Shown: one piece after another, positions 12,503 through 22,982 of the stretch
Position numbering within the stretch: position 1 is the first letter of the stretch
How the letters are laid out: the number at the start of each line of letters is the position of its first letter
Program-made: the position numbers and the translations under genes
The notes under the pieces: generated by a model
Told to the model about the DNA's origin: nothing
What the model saw: the letters and a program-made list of their open reading frames with translations, nothing else
Database searches by the model: none
From: Calliopum simillimum
Taxonomy: Eukaryota > Arthropoda > Insecta > Diptera > Lauxaniidae
Direction: 5' to 3'
Assembly (NCBI GenBank): GCA_951812925.1
Contig: OX638371.1
Location: 2,976,001 to 3,040,000, forward strand
Length of the DNA: 64,000 nucleotides

Positions 12503-12610
12503 AAAATAGTTTAGGTCCAAAAATTATTGTAGTAACAAAATTTATTTATTTGAATGCGATTGGTTGAATTATTATTAATTAAATCAAAGACATTGCGCTA
12601 AATGACTAAG

Positions 12611-12974
12611 CTATTGTGGTTTTCCTTGCATGTAAGCAGACTTAATTGAGGCTCGTTCCTCCACTGGAGGTAAATACGGCGAAATTCCTTTTGCCCTGCG
12701 ATCTGAACGTACTTTATTCTGTAAATGAATAATGGTATAAGATTTATATAAATTTTTAGAATATGATTTAGGCATCACCCAGAAGTCCTTGCAGTTGTTG
12801 TAATTTGCAAAATAGACTTCGCACTTTTCCCGATCATAGTTGTATTTGCTGAGGCATTTGTAAGACAGTTCTTGTTCCTACATAACAGATTTTTATATGA
12901 TTTATACAGATTTTGAATGTTTCTTATACCTTAAGACAGGGATTATCTCTTTCAGCATTTTGATTTTTCGGCAT
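12611..12974 (-). CDS. CHCHD7: CHCHD7 / COX23-like twin-CX9C mitochondrial protein
   Basis: Three exons on the minus strand, 12974-12930, 12877-12779 and 12718-12611, join in frame (introns 52 and 60 bp, GT-AG) to give 83 residues. It is missed by simple ORF calling because each exon is tiny. The protein begins MPKNQNAERDNPCLK and has the twin CX9C motifs of the CHCH fold: C-LKEQELSYK-C and C-EVYFANYNN-C. These are followed by the family-typical NCKDFW and a basic tail with GISPYLPPVEER. Family members are imported into the intermembrane space by the Mia40 disulfide relay. Human CHCHD7 (85 residues) has the same spacing and the NYDRE phrase between the motifs. All exon joins are phase 0. It converges on DMAC2. 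Confidence 0.92.
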
Positions 12975-13214
12975 TTCATAGAATTCCAATCCTTTATTAT
13001 TATATAAATATTATAAACAATTCCATGGACCGCTAAACAGCTGTTATACGTCAAGTTTGTTTTGTTTTTATAAAGAGTGCTGCCAATTTAATTTGAATTA
13101 ATCAATGTGTGCAATCTACATATTCGATAATATCGAATGTTTGGGGTTTTTTAATATTTTCTAATTGGTTACTTTTTCGTTAAAACAAATCAATCTAGAA
13201 TGTTCCATTAGCCA

Positions 13215-13563
13215 TGTCGTTTCAATTACTTTTCATTTAGGAAGCTTTTTGATGAAAATGGTGAGTCCGCACGATAAAAAGTATTTCAATCTTTTTTGTG
13301 GGGAACTACAGGTTCTACAAATAACATTGACTCACACAAACGAAAACGTAACCGTTTAGCAAATAATAGTAAAAACCGTAAAAGGTCGAAAAACTCGACT
13401 TTATCGAATATTTCCGAAACAGCTACTTTTTCGTTAATAGAAATCAATATTATTTGTAGAAGCTGTAATTCTCCACAACAAAGATTCTTATACTTTTTAT
13501 CGTGTGACTCACCATTTTCATCAAAAAGCCTCCTAAATGAAAAGTAATTGAAACCACGTGGAT
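13215..13563. mobile_element. Inverted-repeat element, family also at 62887
   Basis: TTTCAATTACTTTTCATTTAGG at the left is matched by its reverse complement at about 13530-13553. Inverted similarity continues inward (AAAATGGTGAGTC, CACGATAAAAAGTA). Partial direct copies of the right arm (CGGAACAGATCTGA, CGGAACAGGTCTGA) follow to about 13715. The same arms occur at 62887-63115, so this is a dispersed non-autonomous family. It lies between the CHCHD7 start and the Nup58 stop codon. Confidence 0.65.
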
Positions 13564-13982
13564 TACGGAACAGATCTGAACATAATATTATTTGAAGAAC
13601 TTGTAATTCTCCACAAAGGAGATTCTAATACTTTTCATCGTTCGACTCCCCGTTTGCATAATTGAAATCACACGGATTTCGGAACAGGTCTGATTACACA
13701 AATTTTACTTGGAGAGGTCACCGCTTTTCTCATCTCATTTGACTATTTACGAAGACTTAGTCGACGTTAGACTTGTGTTACCAATAGTAAATTGAAATTT
13801 AAGTAAGCAATTTCAAGTTTCTCAGGCAGTTATTAAAAAATATCGGTCAGATTGGTGAAAAACATCATCTTAGGTTCAATTTTATTTGCAAAAGTTAAAT
13901 TTTACTTAAGAAATATTTTATTCAAATTTGTTTTTCTCATAATTTTTTATTTTTTTATTAATTTTCATGAGTTAATTTGTGG

Positions 13983-15505
13983 TTACTTCGTTGCTTGTCC
14001 CACTGTGCTGCCGCCAGGTGCAACATTACTTGAAAATGATTTGCCAAAACTACTCATTGCAGATATATTAGAAAATGGTGTAGGTCCTGATGTAACCTTT
14101 GTTGTGTCTACTTTCACCTCTGGATTATCTAGCTTGGCAAAAACATTTGTAGTATCATGTAAACGATATTTGCGTAGATTTAGAAATTGTTCTTTTTGCG
14201 CTTCGACCTTCTGATGTATTTCGTGCAAACGTCCTGCCAACGAAATGAAACTTTCATTTATTTGTTGAAATCCACGTTTCAGATCTTCTGGCGAAACAGT
14301 TTGTGGATTTGTCAAAGAATGCATATGCTTCTCCGTTAGCGATATCTGCTGTCGGAAATTAATTAAATCCTGCTCGTACTTTTGAACCAAATTTTGAAAA
14401 TACTGAAATGGCGCAGTATTTTCAAACTGTAGTCCTGCCGGAGTGTCCTGCGTTCGCTGTGCCATCTCAACGCACTGTATGGTTTTGGAAGTTTCCTTTC
14501 GCAGTAATTTTATTTGATTATAGTTGGTTTCAACTGCATTTGATATCTCCTGCAGCGACCATTGCAAGTTGATGATGTCGCTGGAAACGCTTGAAAGTTT
14601 GCTAGTTGACGTACGGCCAATGTCAGAGGAGAGTGTCTTCTGTGCTTTAATATAAGTTTTGAGAGCATCAACGGTTTTGGCAATTTCTTCTGGAACCTGC
14701 GTTTCTTTAACCTATAGTGAAAACCATTCAATATATAACTAATTCTTTCCATAACTTGTACAACTACACTTACCTTAACATTATCTTGCTTTGAGTCGCC
14801 AGCTTTTGGTTGTGTAGCGCTTATATCTACACCACCCAAGCCAACAAATGGTGTGGCAGTTGTTGTAGCTGGTTTTCCGAATAAGCCACCACCAGGGGTG
14901 GCGCCGATGCTGCTAGCTGCACTAAATGCATTGGCCGATGTAGTATTAGTTCCAAAATTCAGACTAGCCACGGTTGTTGTTGTTGGTTTACCAAATGAAA
15001 ATGAGGTGCCACCACCTAATCCTAAGGTAGGTGCAGCGCTTGTATTAACAGTTCCAGCAGCGCCTCCCCCATAACCAAGTCCCAGGGAAGGAACAGTTTG
15101 TGCTCCAAATGCTGCTGCTTGGCTAGGCGTTCCAAATGCTCCTGCTTGGGTAGGTGCACCAAATGCTGCTGATTGGTTAGGCGTTCCAAATACTCCTGCT
15201 TGGGTAGGCGCTCCAAAGGCTGCTGATTGGGTAGGTGCTCCAAAGGCTGCTGGTTGGGTAGGTGCTCCAAATGCTGCTGCTTGGTTAGGTGCTCCAAATG
15301 TTCCAGATTGGGTAGGTGTTCCAAATGCTGCTGATTGGGTAGGTGCTCCAAATGCTGCAGCTTGGTTAGGTGTTCCAAATGTTCCTGCTTGGGTAGGTGT
15401 TCCGAATGCGCTTGGTGTAGCTGCTGTTTTTGGCGCTCCAAATGCAAAACCACTTGTGGCTGCTGGTGCAGATTGTTGTGGTGTACCAAATGAGAATCCT
15501 GACAT
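13983..15505 (-). CDS. Nup58: Nup58 (p58/p45), FG nucleoporin of the central channel
   Basis: Two exons (15505-14774 and 14711-13983, a 62-bp GT-AG intron, phase 0) give 486 residues. Residues 1-230 are a disordered FG domain with FG, GLG and FGKP motifs, including an 11-fold 9-residue repeat. From about residue 245 comes the conserved alpha-helical region that pairs with Nup54 and Nup62 in the channel complex of the nuclear pore: [33 protein letters not shown] and [18 protein letters not shown] align in order with human NUP58, then SGPTPFSNI. The C-terminal FG tail seen in human NUP58 is almost absent; the protein stops about 20 residues after the GPTPF motif. The upstream region to 15660 should hold the promoter, but no element is obvious. 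Confidence 0.95.
15092..15388 (-). repeat. In-frame 27-bp minisatellite in Nup58, 11 units
   Basis: Codons 40-138 of Nup58 are eleven tandem 9-residue units of the form xxxFG(A/T)P(T/N)Q, such as [18 protein letters not shown] and AGVFGTPNQ. The DNA units are very alike, so the array probably varies in copy number between individuals or species. Each unit supplies one FG motif for transport-receptor binding. Confidence 0.9.
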
Positions 15506-16499
15506 ATTAGCTGATTGATTTCTTAATTTTTTACACTTTAATCTTTCAATTTAGTAACACAAAATGTAATTTTTATATTTAAAATTTCTTCATTTCGCAA
15601 CGTGAGTTAATAAACATTAAAGAAATGAAGTTTGCCAAAACACATATTGCTTGTCAGAGATACGTCAGATCAGGGCTCCCAGATGCACATTTCAAGCATT
15701 CCGAAATTTTTTTTTAATTTTAAAATTTAAATGGCCAGGGTGTTCCACAAAATTTAAAATTGGTTGCTTGAAACTAAATTTTCCCAAAAATTTTATTTTC
15801 ATAAAAATAATTTTTTTTTTTTTTCATTCTTCTCCTCATTACGTTTTTCATCAAGGAGCTTCCTTGAATTTTTCTCAGAATTTTAGGACCTGTTATGTGG
15901 CCATAATAGGCGATTTAGACTTTTTAACCCATTCCCTCAAATACGATTTTTCTGAATTTTACTTGAGAATATTTGGAAAGGTGCCCCATCTCTTATCTAC
16001 TACTTCTGAAATGTGAACTCTCGATTTTCCCGAAGTTTTGAGCTAAAACAACCGCTTGACAGCCCCTCATGTCGAAATTATCTTGTTCACCTATTGGGTG
16101 CCACAACATTTGGTTGTAGAATATGAAAAAAAAAAAAATTCTGAAAACCTGGTTCATTTGAGGGAAGATTATTTTCGGATATGCCCATATCTGAAAGCTC
16201 TGATATAAATTATGGTATCTATTTTACATAACTTGTGAAAAATTCATTTATTTCAAGAAACAAAAACAATATTCTATTAGCGTACAGTATGTAAATGAAA
16301 AATTAAAGCAAAAGAAAATAAAGTAATAAGTAAAAATAAATAATATAGGGGAATGCGAATAAACATGGAAAATGCACGCCAGTCTGGGAAAAATTCCCCG
16401 GGAATTTGTGAAAAATAAAAGTTGAATTGATTTGAGTATGCTTAGAAAGAGAAAAATAAATGTTTAATATGACATGCATAATTCAATTTAAAATAATTT
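15506..16499. other. Intergenic, Nup58 start to SMYD4-like stop
   Basis: No coding sequence is recognised; the plus-strand reading frame at 15651-16016 shows no domain. The right part would be the 3' UTR of the SMYD4-like gene, while the left 150 bp should contain the Nup58 promoter. Confidence 0.5.
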
Positions 16500-19400
16500 T
16501 TACGCACCAATATCGACCATTTCAAAACATTTCTCTACCAGTTTTATTGATATTTTAAATTTTAACTCATGTGGACCCAGCAACCATTGATCAAATCCTT
16601 CAAAGGCTTTAATTACTTTATTAAAAAATTTTAATAGTTCCTCAATTGTTATATCCATGGATGGTCCGCTATATAATTTACATACAAGTCCTAAATGTTT
16701 AGAGAATTTGTTCTGCTTAGCATGGCAGTTGGTGCATCGGATTTCTGAAGAAATTCCTATATGAGTTTTATCAATAAAAATTTGACATTTTTCGCAACGA
16801 AAATTATGAAATTTCTCCTAAAATGTTAAAAAAGGTACATATCAATATTTTAGTAAATTTCTGCTCTAAAGCAAATTCGAAAATAACTTGACACGTGATT
16901 TGTTGGTAGCTAGTTAATGTAAAGTTTAATTTTTTACGCTAATTTTATAGTTTACTTAAATAATTTTCATATAACACCAATATCCAATCTATCCAAGGGT
17001 TTCCGTTTTAACTAAAAGCTTTATCCGGATTTTCCGATTGTTATTTCCCGGGAATAAGATCCAAACGAAACTTTTTGATTACATATTTTTTCTTAAAAAA
17101 TTAAAAGGTGCATAAAATAAACTAAGTTTAAAAAGATATAGCATTGTTACTTTTCACTCAACCTTTTTTTTATTAAAAAGTCACAAAGTGTGAAGGTTTG
17201 GAGATTTATTTGGCCAAACTAGCATACCATCGCCAATTTTGTAATTTTACTTTTTTTTGTCGTTTTTAATTAAATTTCATTTTTTTTTAACCTGCATAGT
17301 AGTTTTTTGACGAAAATTGAAAAAAAAAAATCGGAAGAAGAAACTACCACTGCTGGAAAAGGAATTTCCATTGTTAAAATATTCACGAATGCAAATGCTT
17401 CTTCTCGAGAAACGAATATATTTTCGAGATGGAATTTATATTCATTATTACTTTGCACTTACTTCCGCATAGTCGCCTTCATGCAGAACTAAACTCTATT
17501 TCGAAACATGAGATTTTTACACAAATACTCTTCTGTAAAAATTTTGATTTTGTGACTTACGATAGTTCTGCATAATGGTGCTTTAATCATCAATACATTA
17601 GTGAACTTACATAATAATCATCTGGATTATCCGTTGTACATTTGGCGCATTTGCATTCGCAGCAAAATTTTTCCACAAGTTCGTTTTGTCGTTGTAATCG
17701 ACATAAGTTGCGATAATCCGGACAGTGTGAATGTGAAATTTCACCTCCAGCGTCAATATTATCAATAGCATACGCACTTAAATAGCGACCATTTTCTTTG
17801 ATTACTATCGATGGGTAGCATGCATTATTGCAATTATTGAGGTACGAAAAGTTAGCTAAGACTACTTCTTCGATATTGTAAAACATATGCAAAAAGCCAC
17901 GACGCACGTGAAATGGACTCTGCCAGAGTTTGTTAACCAACAAAGTGGAGTCAAAACGATCTGCGATTTTTACTGTCAATGCCCTAACAGTATGGCTATA
18001 TATGCGCATTTGAGCAAAGTGTCTTAGCATAAGAGGAGCTGTAATGCAAATATGAAATAAATAAAATTGTGTAAATTAAAAAAAAAAAAACATATATGAA
18101 GACCATGTATAAGCGCAATTATATTGAGCTGCTTTTACGCATTTCAAAAAGATGAGCTGATGTTATCCTGGGAAGCTTCGAAATCTTTCCTAAGAACACA
18201 TAATGCATTACATACAAGGGCAAAATACAACGCACACTTTTCGCGCGATGAATGCACCACACTGGCTAGAATAAGACTAGGAAAAACTTTATTTAGTTCC
18301 AAGCATCTATACGATAAAACAGCACCCATGGAATGTTCCTTTTGCCACACAGCCTTGTCAATCTCCCACATTTTCCTAGATTGTCCGTTATCGCTTACCA
18401 GACAACCTCTTTGTAACATATTAGACTGTACTAAAAAAGAAAGTATTAAGCTAGTCAAAGAAATAATTGATAAACATAACCTGTACTTCGAAATATAAAT
18501 AGAACTTTAAGTTTGTTATAATGTATGAATAAAGAATTGTAATTTAAGTCAACGCCGGTGCGCATGGCCAACGCTGCCCTGCACTTTATTATATTTATCA
18601 AATTTATTTGTTAAGTATGTGTATTAAATAATTAAATAAATAAATATATGAAGACCAACCTATAACCAACTCCCAATCTTTAAGGCTCGCCTTTGTCTTT
18701 TTGAACAGATCAAAAATTTCATTTTATTTCGTAAATACCAAGAACTAGCATTCACCGTATCGGCTATCATTGCAATATCCGCCAAATCATCCTTTTCCAG
18801 ATAAGACTGCATCCGTAGCGACTCAGTGTAATGATGTTTAGATTGCATTAGACTGCTTTTTTTCACATGTCAGCTCGTTCCTAATATCCTCTCCAGTTCT
18901 CTTTTGACAAAGGAAGGACAGGATTTCTGGCAATTCATCCAAGACTATACGGAGACATAACAAATGTTGATACCCTTCAAACATTCCTGCTTGATAGCCC
19001 AAACACTCATATGAGTGTAGCTTTTGATGTGCAACTCGGCATTTAAGGGAGCAATAAACAACACGTCCATAACAATTATAACAAGGAAAGGGAATGAGTT
19101 GAGTTGCAGCACAGTAATGACATACATTTCCCTTTCTTATTGGAAAAAAGGAACGAGCTCGCTCAGTAAATATTAACTCATCCTTTTTTATTGGGTTTCC
19201 TGCTATTAAACATCTTCTCTTTAAGTCGGTTTGAGTACTTTTAAAAAAGAAAAAGAAGTATGTAATAACATTCAGCATAGCCTGTTTCCACCGGAGATTT
19301 ATGAGGTGATTTAGACATTACTCACCTCATTCATCATGTATTAAACGTCAAATAAATCTCAAATTAACCGTAAATTGTCTTATAAATCTCCGGTGGAAAC

Positions 19401-22400
19401 AGGCTATTAGAGGGAATGTCACAAAAAATTACTTGACGATGTGGAATTAAGTTGGAAAAGAAAATTATGTATGTATATCGATCAAAAACCCGATATATGA
19501 TTACTTTTGCGTTTTTATGGACTTATTCCAGTATCAAAAAACCATTTCAAATACGACGACTATATGAAAAAATATTAAATTAGAGGTATTTACGATCAGG
19601 AGTAACGTACTGGGTAACAGAGTTACATAACGCCAACAAAAAAATTCACATAAGTTACACTTTTACCCTTTTAGCCAAGCTATTTTCTAGTGTAAAATGA
19701 TCTTACACTCTTGGCTTTTATTTTGCCATCAGTTTAAATTGTTTCCTTAACAAAATAAATAAACAAAGATTTTCACAATGTGTGAACTTTAATAAAATAA
19801 ATAAAAAAATATAAAATTAGTTTTAGTGAGTGATAAAGCAAAAACTCACAATTTGGAGTAACCGAGTACACTTTTAACCTGTTACCCAGCTCGTTAATAA
19901 CTCTTTTGTTTTTTTAATACATAGGTAGGGGAAGGGTCCAGGTGTGGGCACCCCCCCCCCCCCTCCCGTAACTTTTGACAAAAAACAAATGCGGCTGTTC
20001 TGACAAATGTTAAGCGCTTGTAATGACAGCATGAAGTTTTTGTGCATTTACCGGAGCAAACAGACGCATTTGTTTGATGCTGTGAAGAGGTGGCATAACA
20101 CTTTGCAAAAAATCGCGGCATTGAGTTTCCAGCCAGATGGCGGGAGCAGATGGCGGGCATGGATTAGTACAAAAAAGTCATGCTTGGCAAAAGAACAATG
20201 TCAACCAGGGCTGAGATTACGTCACCTAGCCAGCTTGGTTTGCAAAAAAATTTATGTGTCACCAGCCGAAGATAATCAAGTCTGGTTTCGGGGCAACAGG
20301 TATGATGTCATTCGATCCAGGCGTTTTCAGTGACGCTGATTTTGTTAAAGCCGTTGAGCAGAATTTGTTAAATTTTTGTGAGTCAATGTCTCCGAAATAA
20401 GTTAATTTAGCTTTCTTCTTTATTTGATTGCTTTTAATTTCATATTTTCCCATTTTTAGTCGATTTTCTAAGGGTGCCCACAACCAGACCCAAAATTTTT
20501 TTTTGTCAAAAATGATCACTTCACTATTTTTTTGATATCATTTTGTTGTGAGTTTGCTAAGCACCTAAAGCATAAATCAGTCATAAAAGAACCACTAAAT
20601 ATTTTTATTAATACACCCTAATTAAATACAGAACATTCTTTTGATTGCACATCGATTGATCGAGTTTCAGCTAAAGCCAAACCGTGGGATACCAAAATGA
20701 AATGTATCCAACGTCGTCAATCGTGTGAATTAAATTTTAGTCAAAACAAATTAGAACACTAAATACACAAACACCATGCTTTTGCTATGGACACCTGAAT
20801 GGAATGTGTCTGGCAAAAGCATGGGAATCGGGAATCGCGTACGTGATAAATCGTGTGAATTCAATTTTAGTTAAAGCAACTTAGAATACTAAATACACAA
20901 ACAACATGCTTTTGCTATGGACACCTGAACGGAATGTGTCTGGCAAAAGCTTGGGAACCGATTGGTGTTTAGCTTTGCAAGCTCACAGCGTGAACTCTCC
21001 CCCGGAAGTTAGAACGAGCTCAGGTATGAAACGAGGAGAAAAGCTCGGTTCATGCAACTAAAAGCTCTTTCTAACTTATCGTTGATAATTAATAAATAGC
21101 GTAAGAAAATGAAGAAAGAGGGTAATATGTTCTTTGTGTGAAGAGCCGGTGGAATTAAATAATAGTAGTCTAACTCGAAATTTTTTGTAAAAATAAAGAT
21201 AAATAGTTTAAACGTGAATTTACGGTGTCTACTGTGTTTATTCTTTGTGTCGATTCTTCGAGTGTGCAGCAAAAGGGAGAAAATCCAGGAGTCGATCTGG
21301 GACATCGTCGGCTACATCACTACGAGAAAAATTACCAACAATTTTTCCAACTGATGAAATCCATTTACTTTCTTCACCAATAGTTAGCTAAGGTCTTTGG
21401 CGTTCCATTGACACTTATATGTCAGCATAATATACATTTGGTCAAAAGTTATGAGTCGAAAACAAAACGGTGCCCACAACCGGTACCCTTCCCCTACATG
21501 TATGTACTAAGATGGAAAAATACAAAAAAAAAAAAACTTACATTATGTGTGATCCTTTATACTCTATATCGTTTTGTTGATTTTTCGCAGAATTTTTTTC
21601 ATTGCGCTTCAATTTTTCCAAACTCTGTTGAAGCTCCTCCACGTGCGCTGTAAAGGTTTTATTGAGCGACAATGCAATCAACGATTCCAAATGCTTCTCA
21701 AGAAGTGTAGCGTCTCTCAGTTTTTCAGTGCATGTAGCTTGCCTTGCTATAATTTTAGGAAATGTCTATACGGGGCGTTTCGCGTACGCGAAAACTCCTC
21801 TCTCTCTCTCAATTTACTCAATTAGCGTACGCGAAACTCAATTAGCGTACGCGAAATCCAGTGAAGTTTTTTCCCCCGGGGAACTTGATTAATTTATGTA
21901 CTGATCCGCGGCCGAAGGCCGCCGCGAAGCCAGTGTTGGATGTCTGACGGGTTTAAATCCTGCGGTCGCAGGCCGCCCACTTACCCCTACTTTTATGTAA
22001 AATTACTGTTGTAACGAAGATGCGTCCCGGGGGAAAATACTTCACTGGATTTCGCGTACGCTAACTGGATTTCGCGTACGCTAATTGAGTAAATTGAGAG
22101 AGAGAGAGGAGTTTTCGCGTACGCGATTCGCCACGTATAGACAGACTCTTAAATTTATTGGATATCCTTGCTCAAGTGCGCATTCGCAGTCGTCATAAGC
22201 CTGCTGGAAATGTCCAAACTTTTGCAGGGCCATTGCTCGATTGGCATGAGCTAAAGCTAAGGCTTCGCTACCTGGAGGAGCAGCGATAATAGCTTTCGTA
22301 TAAAGGTGACATGCATCAAGAGCATTTTGTTCTGGCGAATCCCTAAACAGTTTATTACCCTGCTCACGTAAATTTTTGGACTCACTTGAGCAAAACGTAG

Positions 22401-22787
22401 TGTTTTCATTTTCTATCATTTCATTCTACCACTCTTGTAGTCTGCAAGTATTTATTAGAGATTTTAAAATCAAAGTATCCATGTGGCAAACATTCTAAAA
22501 TTGCAGCCATACTTATAAGTTAGTAAAGGGCTTTTTTTATTTAGGCTTAAAGTATCTCGAAGAAATGTGCAAACTTTAAAAATACCAAAATTTTTCACCC
22601 TGGACAACGAAAATCTAAATTACTAACCTTTCTAGTTGTCCTCGTGCGCCCATAATTAGCTTCATGGTCTCAAATTCATTTTTGTAGGCATTAAAACCCA
22701 CCGATATGGCAAAAGTACCCCAAAATATTTTATCATAAACATCACTTAAAGTTTTCTCAAAAGCATCCCTTAAATCTTTGGGAGCCA
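16500..22787 (-). CDS. SMYD4-like TPR / MYND / SET protein, with lesions
   Basis: Rebuilt exons: 22787-22628 (MAPKDLRDAF...), about 22448-22147, 21765-21541, 19239 to about 18664, 18038-17611 and 16816-16500. Order of domains: TPR (NLREQGNKLF, SEALALAHANRAMAL, ALEQGYPINLR, then PKIIARQATC); a bipartite SET start (IAGNPIKKDELIF); a MYND zinc finger with all ligands (CHYC, CYNC, YCSLKC, H, C); SET remainder; and a Cys-rich C-terminal part (FRCEKC, IRCTNC). This matches SMYD4. Breaks: an in-frame TAG at 22428-22426 just after the first join, and a one-base frameshift in an A-run near 18857. The SET signature NHSCxPN reads NNACYPS, and the family's CYGP reads SHCP. Activity as a methyltransferase is therefore doubtful. 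The fifth exon's exact donor (18664-18672) is uncertain. Introns carry several mobile elements. Confidence 0.8.
18106..18643 (+). mobile_element. 5'-truncated non-LTR retrotransposon with 14-bp target duplication
   Basis: Flanked by ATATATGAAGACCA at 18092-18105 and 18644-18657. The ORF to 18498 encodes the C-terminal end of a LINE polymerase: AKYNAHFSRDECTTLARIRL then CSFCHTALSISHIFLDCP, the CCHC-like knuckle of I/jockey-type elements. The tail is AT-rich with TAAAT units rather than pure poly(A). It is only about 540 bp, so it is dead on arrival. It sits in an intron of the SMYD4-like gene in the opposite orientation, and its right target copy begins only a few bases from that exon's donor. 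Confidence 0.88.
19280..19404. mobile_element. 125-bp MITE, TIR GCCTGTTTCCACCGGAGATTTA, TA target
   Basis: The ends are inverted copies over about 22 bp (right end TAAATCTCCGGTGGAAACAGGC) and TA flanks both sides (19278-19279 and 19405-19406), the Tc1/mariner target type. It lies in the intron 40 bp upstream of the acceptor of the MYND exon of the SMYD4-like gene, so it could include the branch region. Confidence 0.85.
19583..19903. mobile_element. 321-bp inverted-repeat element, family also at 43561
   Basis: The left end GAGGTATTTACGATCAGGAG TAACG ... GGGTAACAG pairs with the right end CTGTTACCCAGCTCGTTA ... ACTC. The interior phrase AGCTATTTTCTAGTGTAAAA matches 43678-43697 in the much longer copy at 43561-47559. 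This short copy shows what the uninterrupted element looks like. There is no ORF. Confidence 0.75.
19928..21494 (+). mobile_element. Degenerate pogo/jerky-type DNA transposon, TA target
   Basis: The ends GGGGAAGGGTCC...GTGGGCACC and GGTGCCCACAAC...CCCTTCCCC are inverted copies, with TA at 19926-19927 and 21495-21496. Plus-strand fragments of a CENPB/DDE_1-type transposase remain: FPARWREQMAGMD plus YKK (HTH region, about 20120-20175), and FDPGVFSDADFVKA (C-terminal motif, about 20306-20350). Stops and frameshifts separate them and the catalytic core is missing. A run of 13 C follows the left end. The right half (about 20545-21312) has LTR-like features (AATAAA, tandem enhancer-like repeat) and may be a separate insertion. 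Confidence 0.65.
20719..20966. repeat. Two 118-bp direct repeats, 130 bp apart
   Basis: Copies at 20719-20836 and 20849-20966 share AATCGTGTGAATT, CTAAATACACAAACA and CATGCTTTTGCTATGGACAC with few differences. Tandem units of this kind are common in the U3 region of LTR retrotransposons, and an AATAAA-type signal lies 220 bp downstream. LTR boundaries were not established. Confidence 0.7.
21765..22143. mobile_element. MITE inside the SMYD4-like reading frame
   Basis: Near-perfect inverted repeats: GTCTATACGGGGCG...CGCGTACGCGAAAACTCC on the left, with the reverse complement on the right ending CGTATAGAC. The interior includes (TC)n, two AATTAGCGTACGCGAAA blocks, and a GC-rich centre (CCGCGGCCGAAGGCC) with a CCCGGGG pair. 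It separates ...YPINLR from PKIIARQATC of the TPR domain. Read on the minus strand, GT at 22146 and AG at 21766 bracket it and keep the frame, so it appears to be spliced out as an intron. Confidence 0.85.
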
Positions 22788-22849
22788 TTCTGCAATCTTC
22801 GGATCTATGATTGCGTAAGTTGGACGCGTTTAACGGTTATTCCTATTTT

Positions 22850-22982
22850 GGTTGTCCGAACTCACACTAAGGGCACGTAGGGCACGTCAAATTTGTTGGC
22901 AAACGGAGGGAAATGAAAGCACCACTACCCTCCGCTTGCGTAGAAATTTGACGTGCTCTTCGTGTGAGTTCGCACGATCAAA
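22850..22982. mobile_element. Short hairpin MITE in the SMYD4-like promoter
   Basis: GTCCGAACTCACACTAAGGG ... GGCACGTCAAATTT at the left is matched by AAATTTGACGTGCTC ... GTGTGAGTTCGCACGAT at the right, and CGGAGGG / CCCTCCG closes the arms. It begins about 60 bp upstream of the first candidate ATG, so it may overlap the transcription start. No ORF. Confidence 0.65.

Noticed and set aside
13852..14214. Plus-strand 120-codon frame
   Set aside because: Antisense shadow of the Nup58 3' exon plus AT-rich flank.
15022..15489. 155-codon minus-strand frame rich in HLEHLPNQ repeats
   Set aside because: It overlaps Nup58 exon 1 in another frame and is open only because the 27-bp units repeat in phase.
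17270..17458. Possible extra SMYD4-like exon between 17611 and 16816
   Set aside because: The exons on both sides already join in phase 0 (DDYY|EKFHNF), and this frame has no conserved residues.
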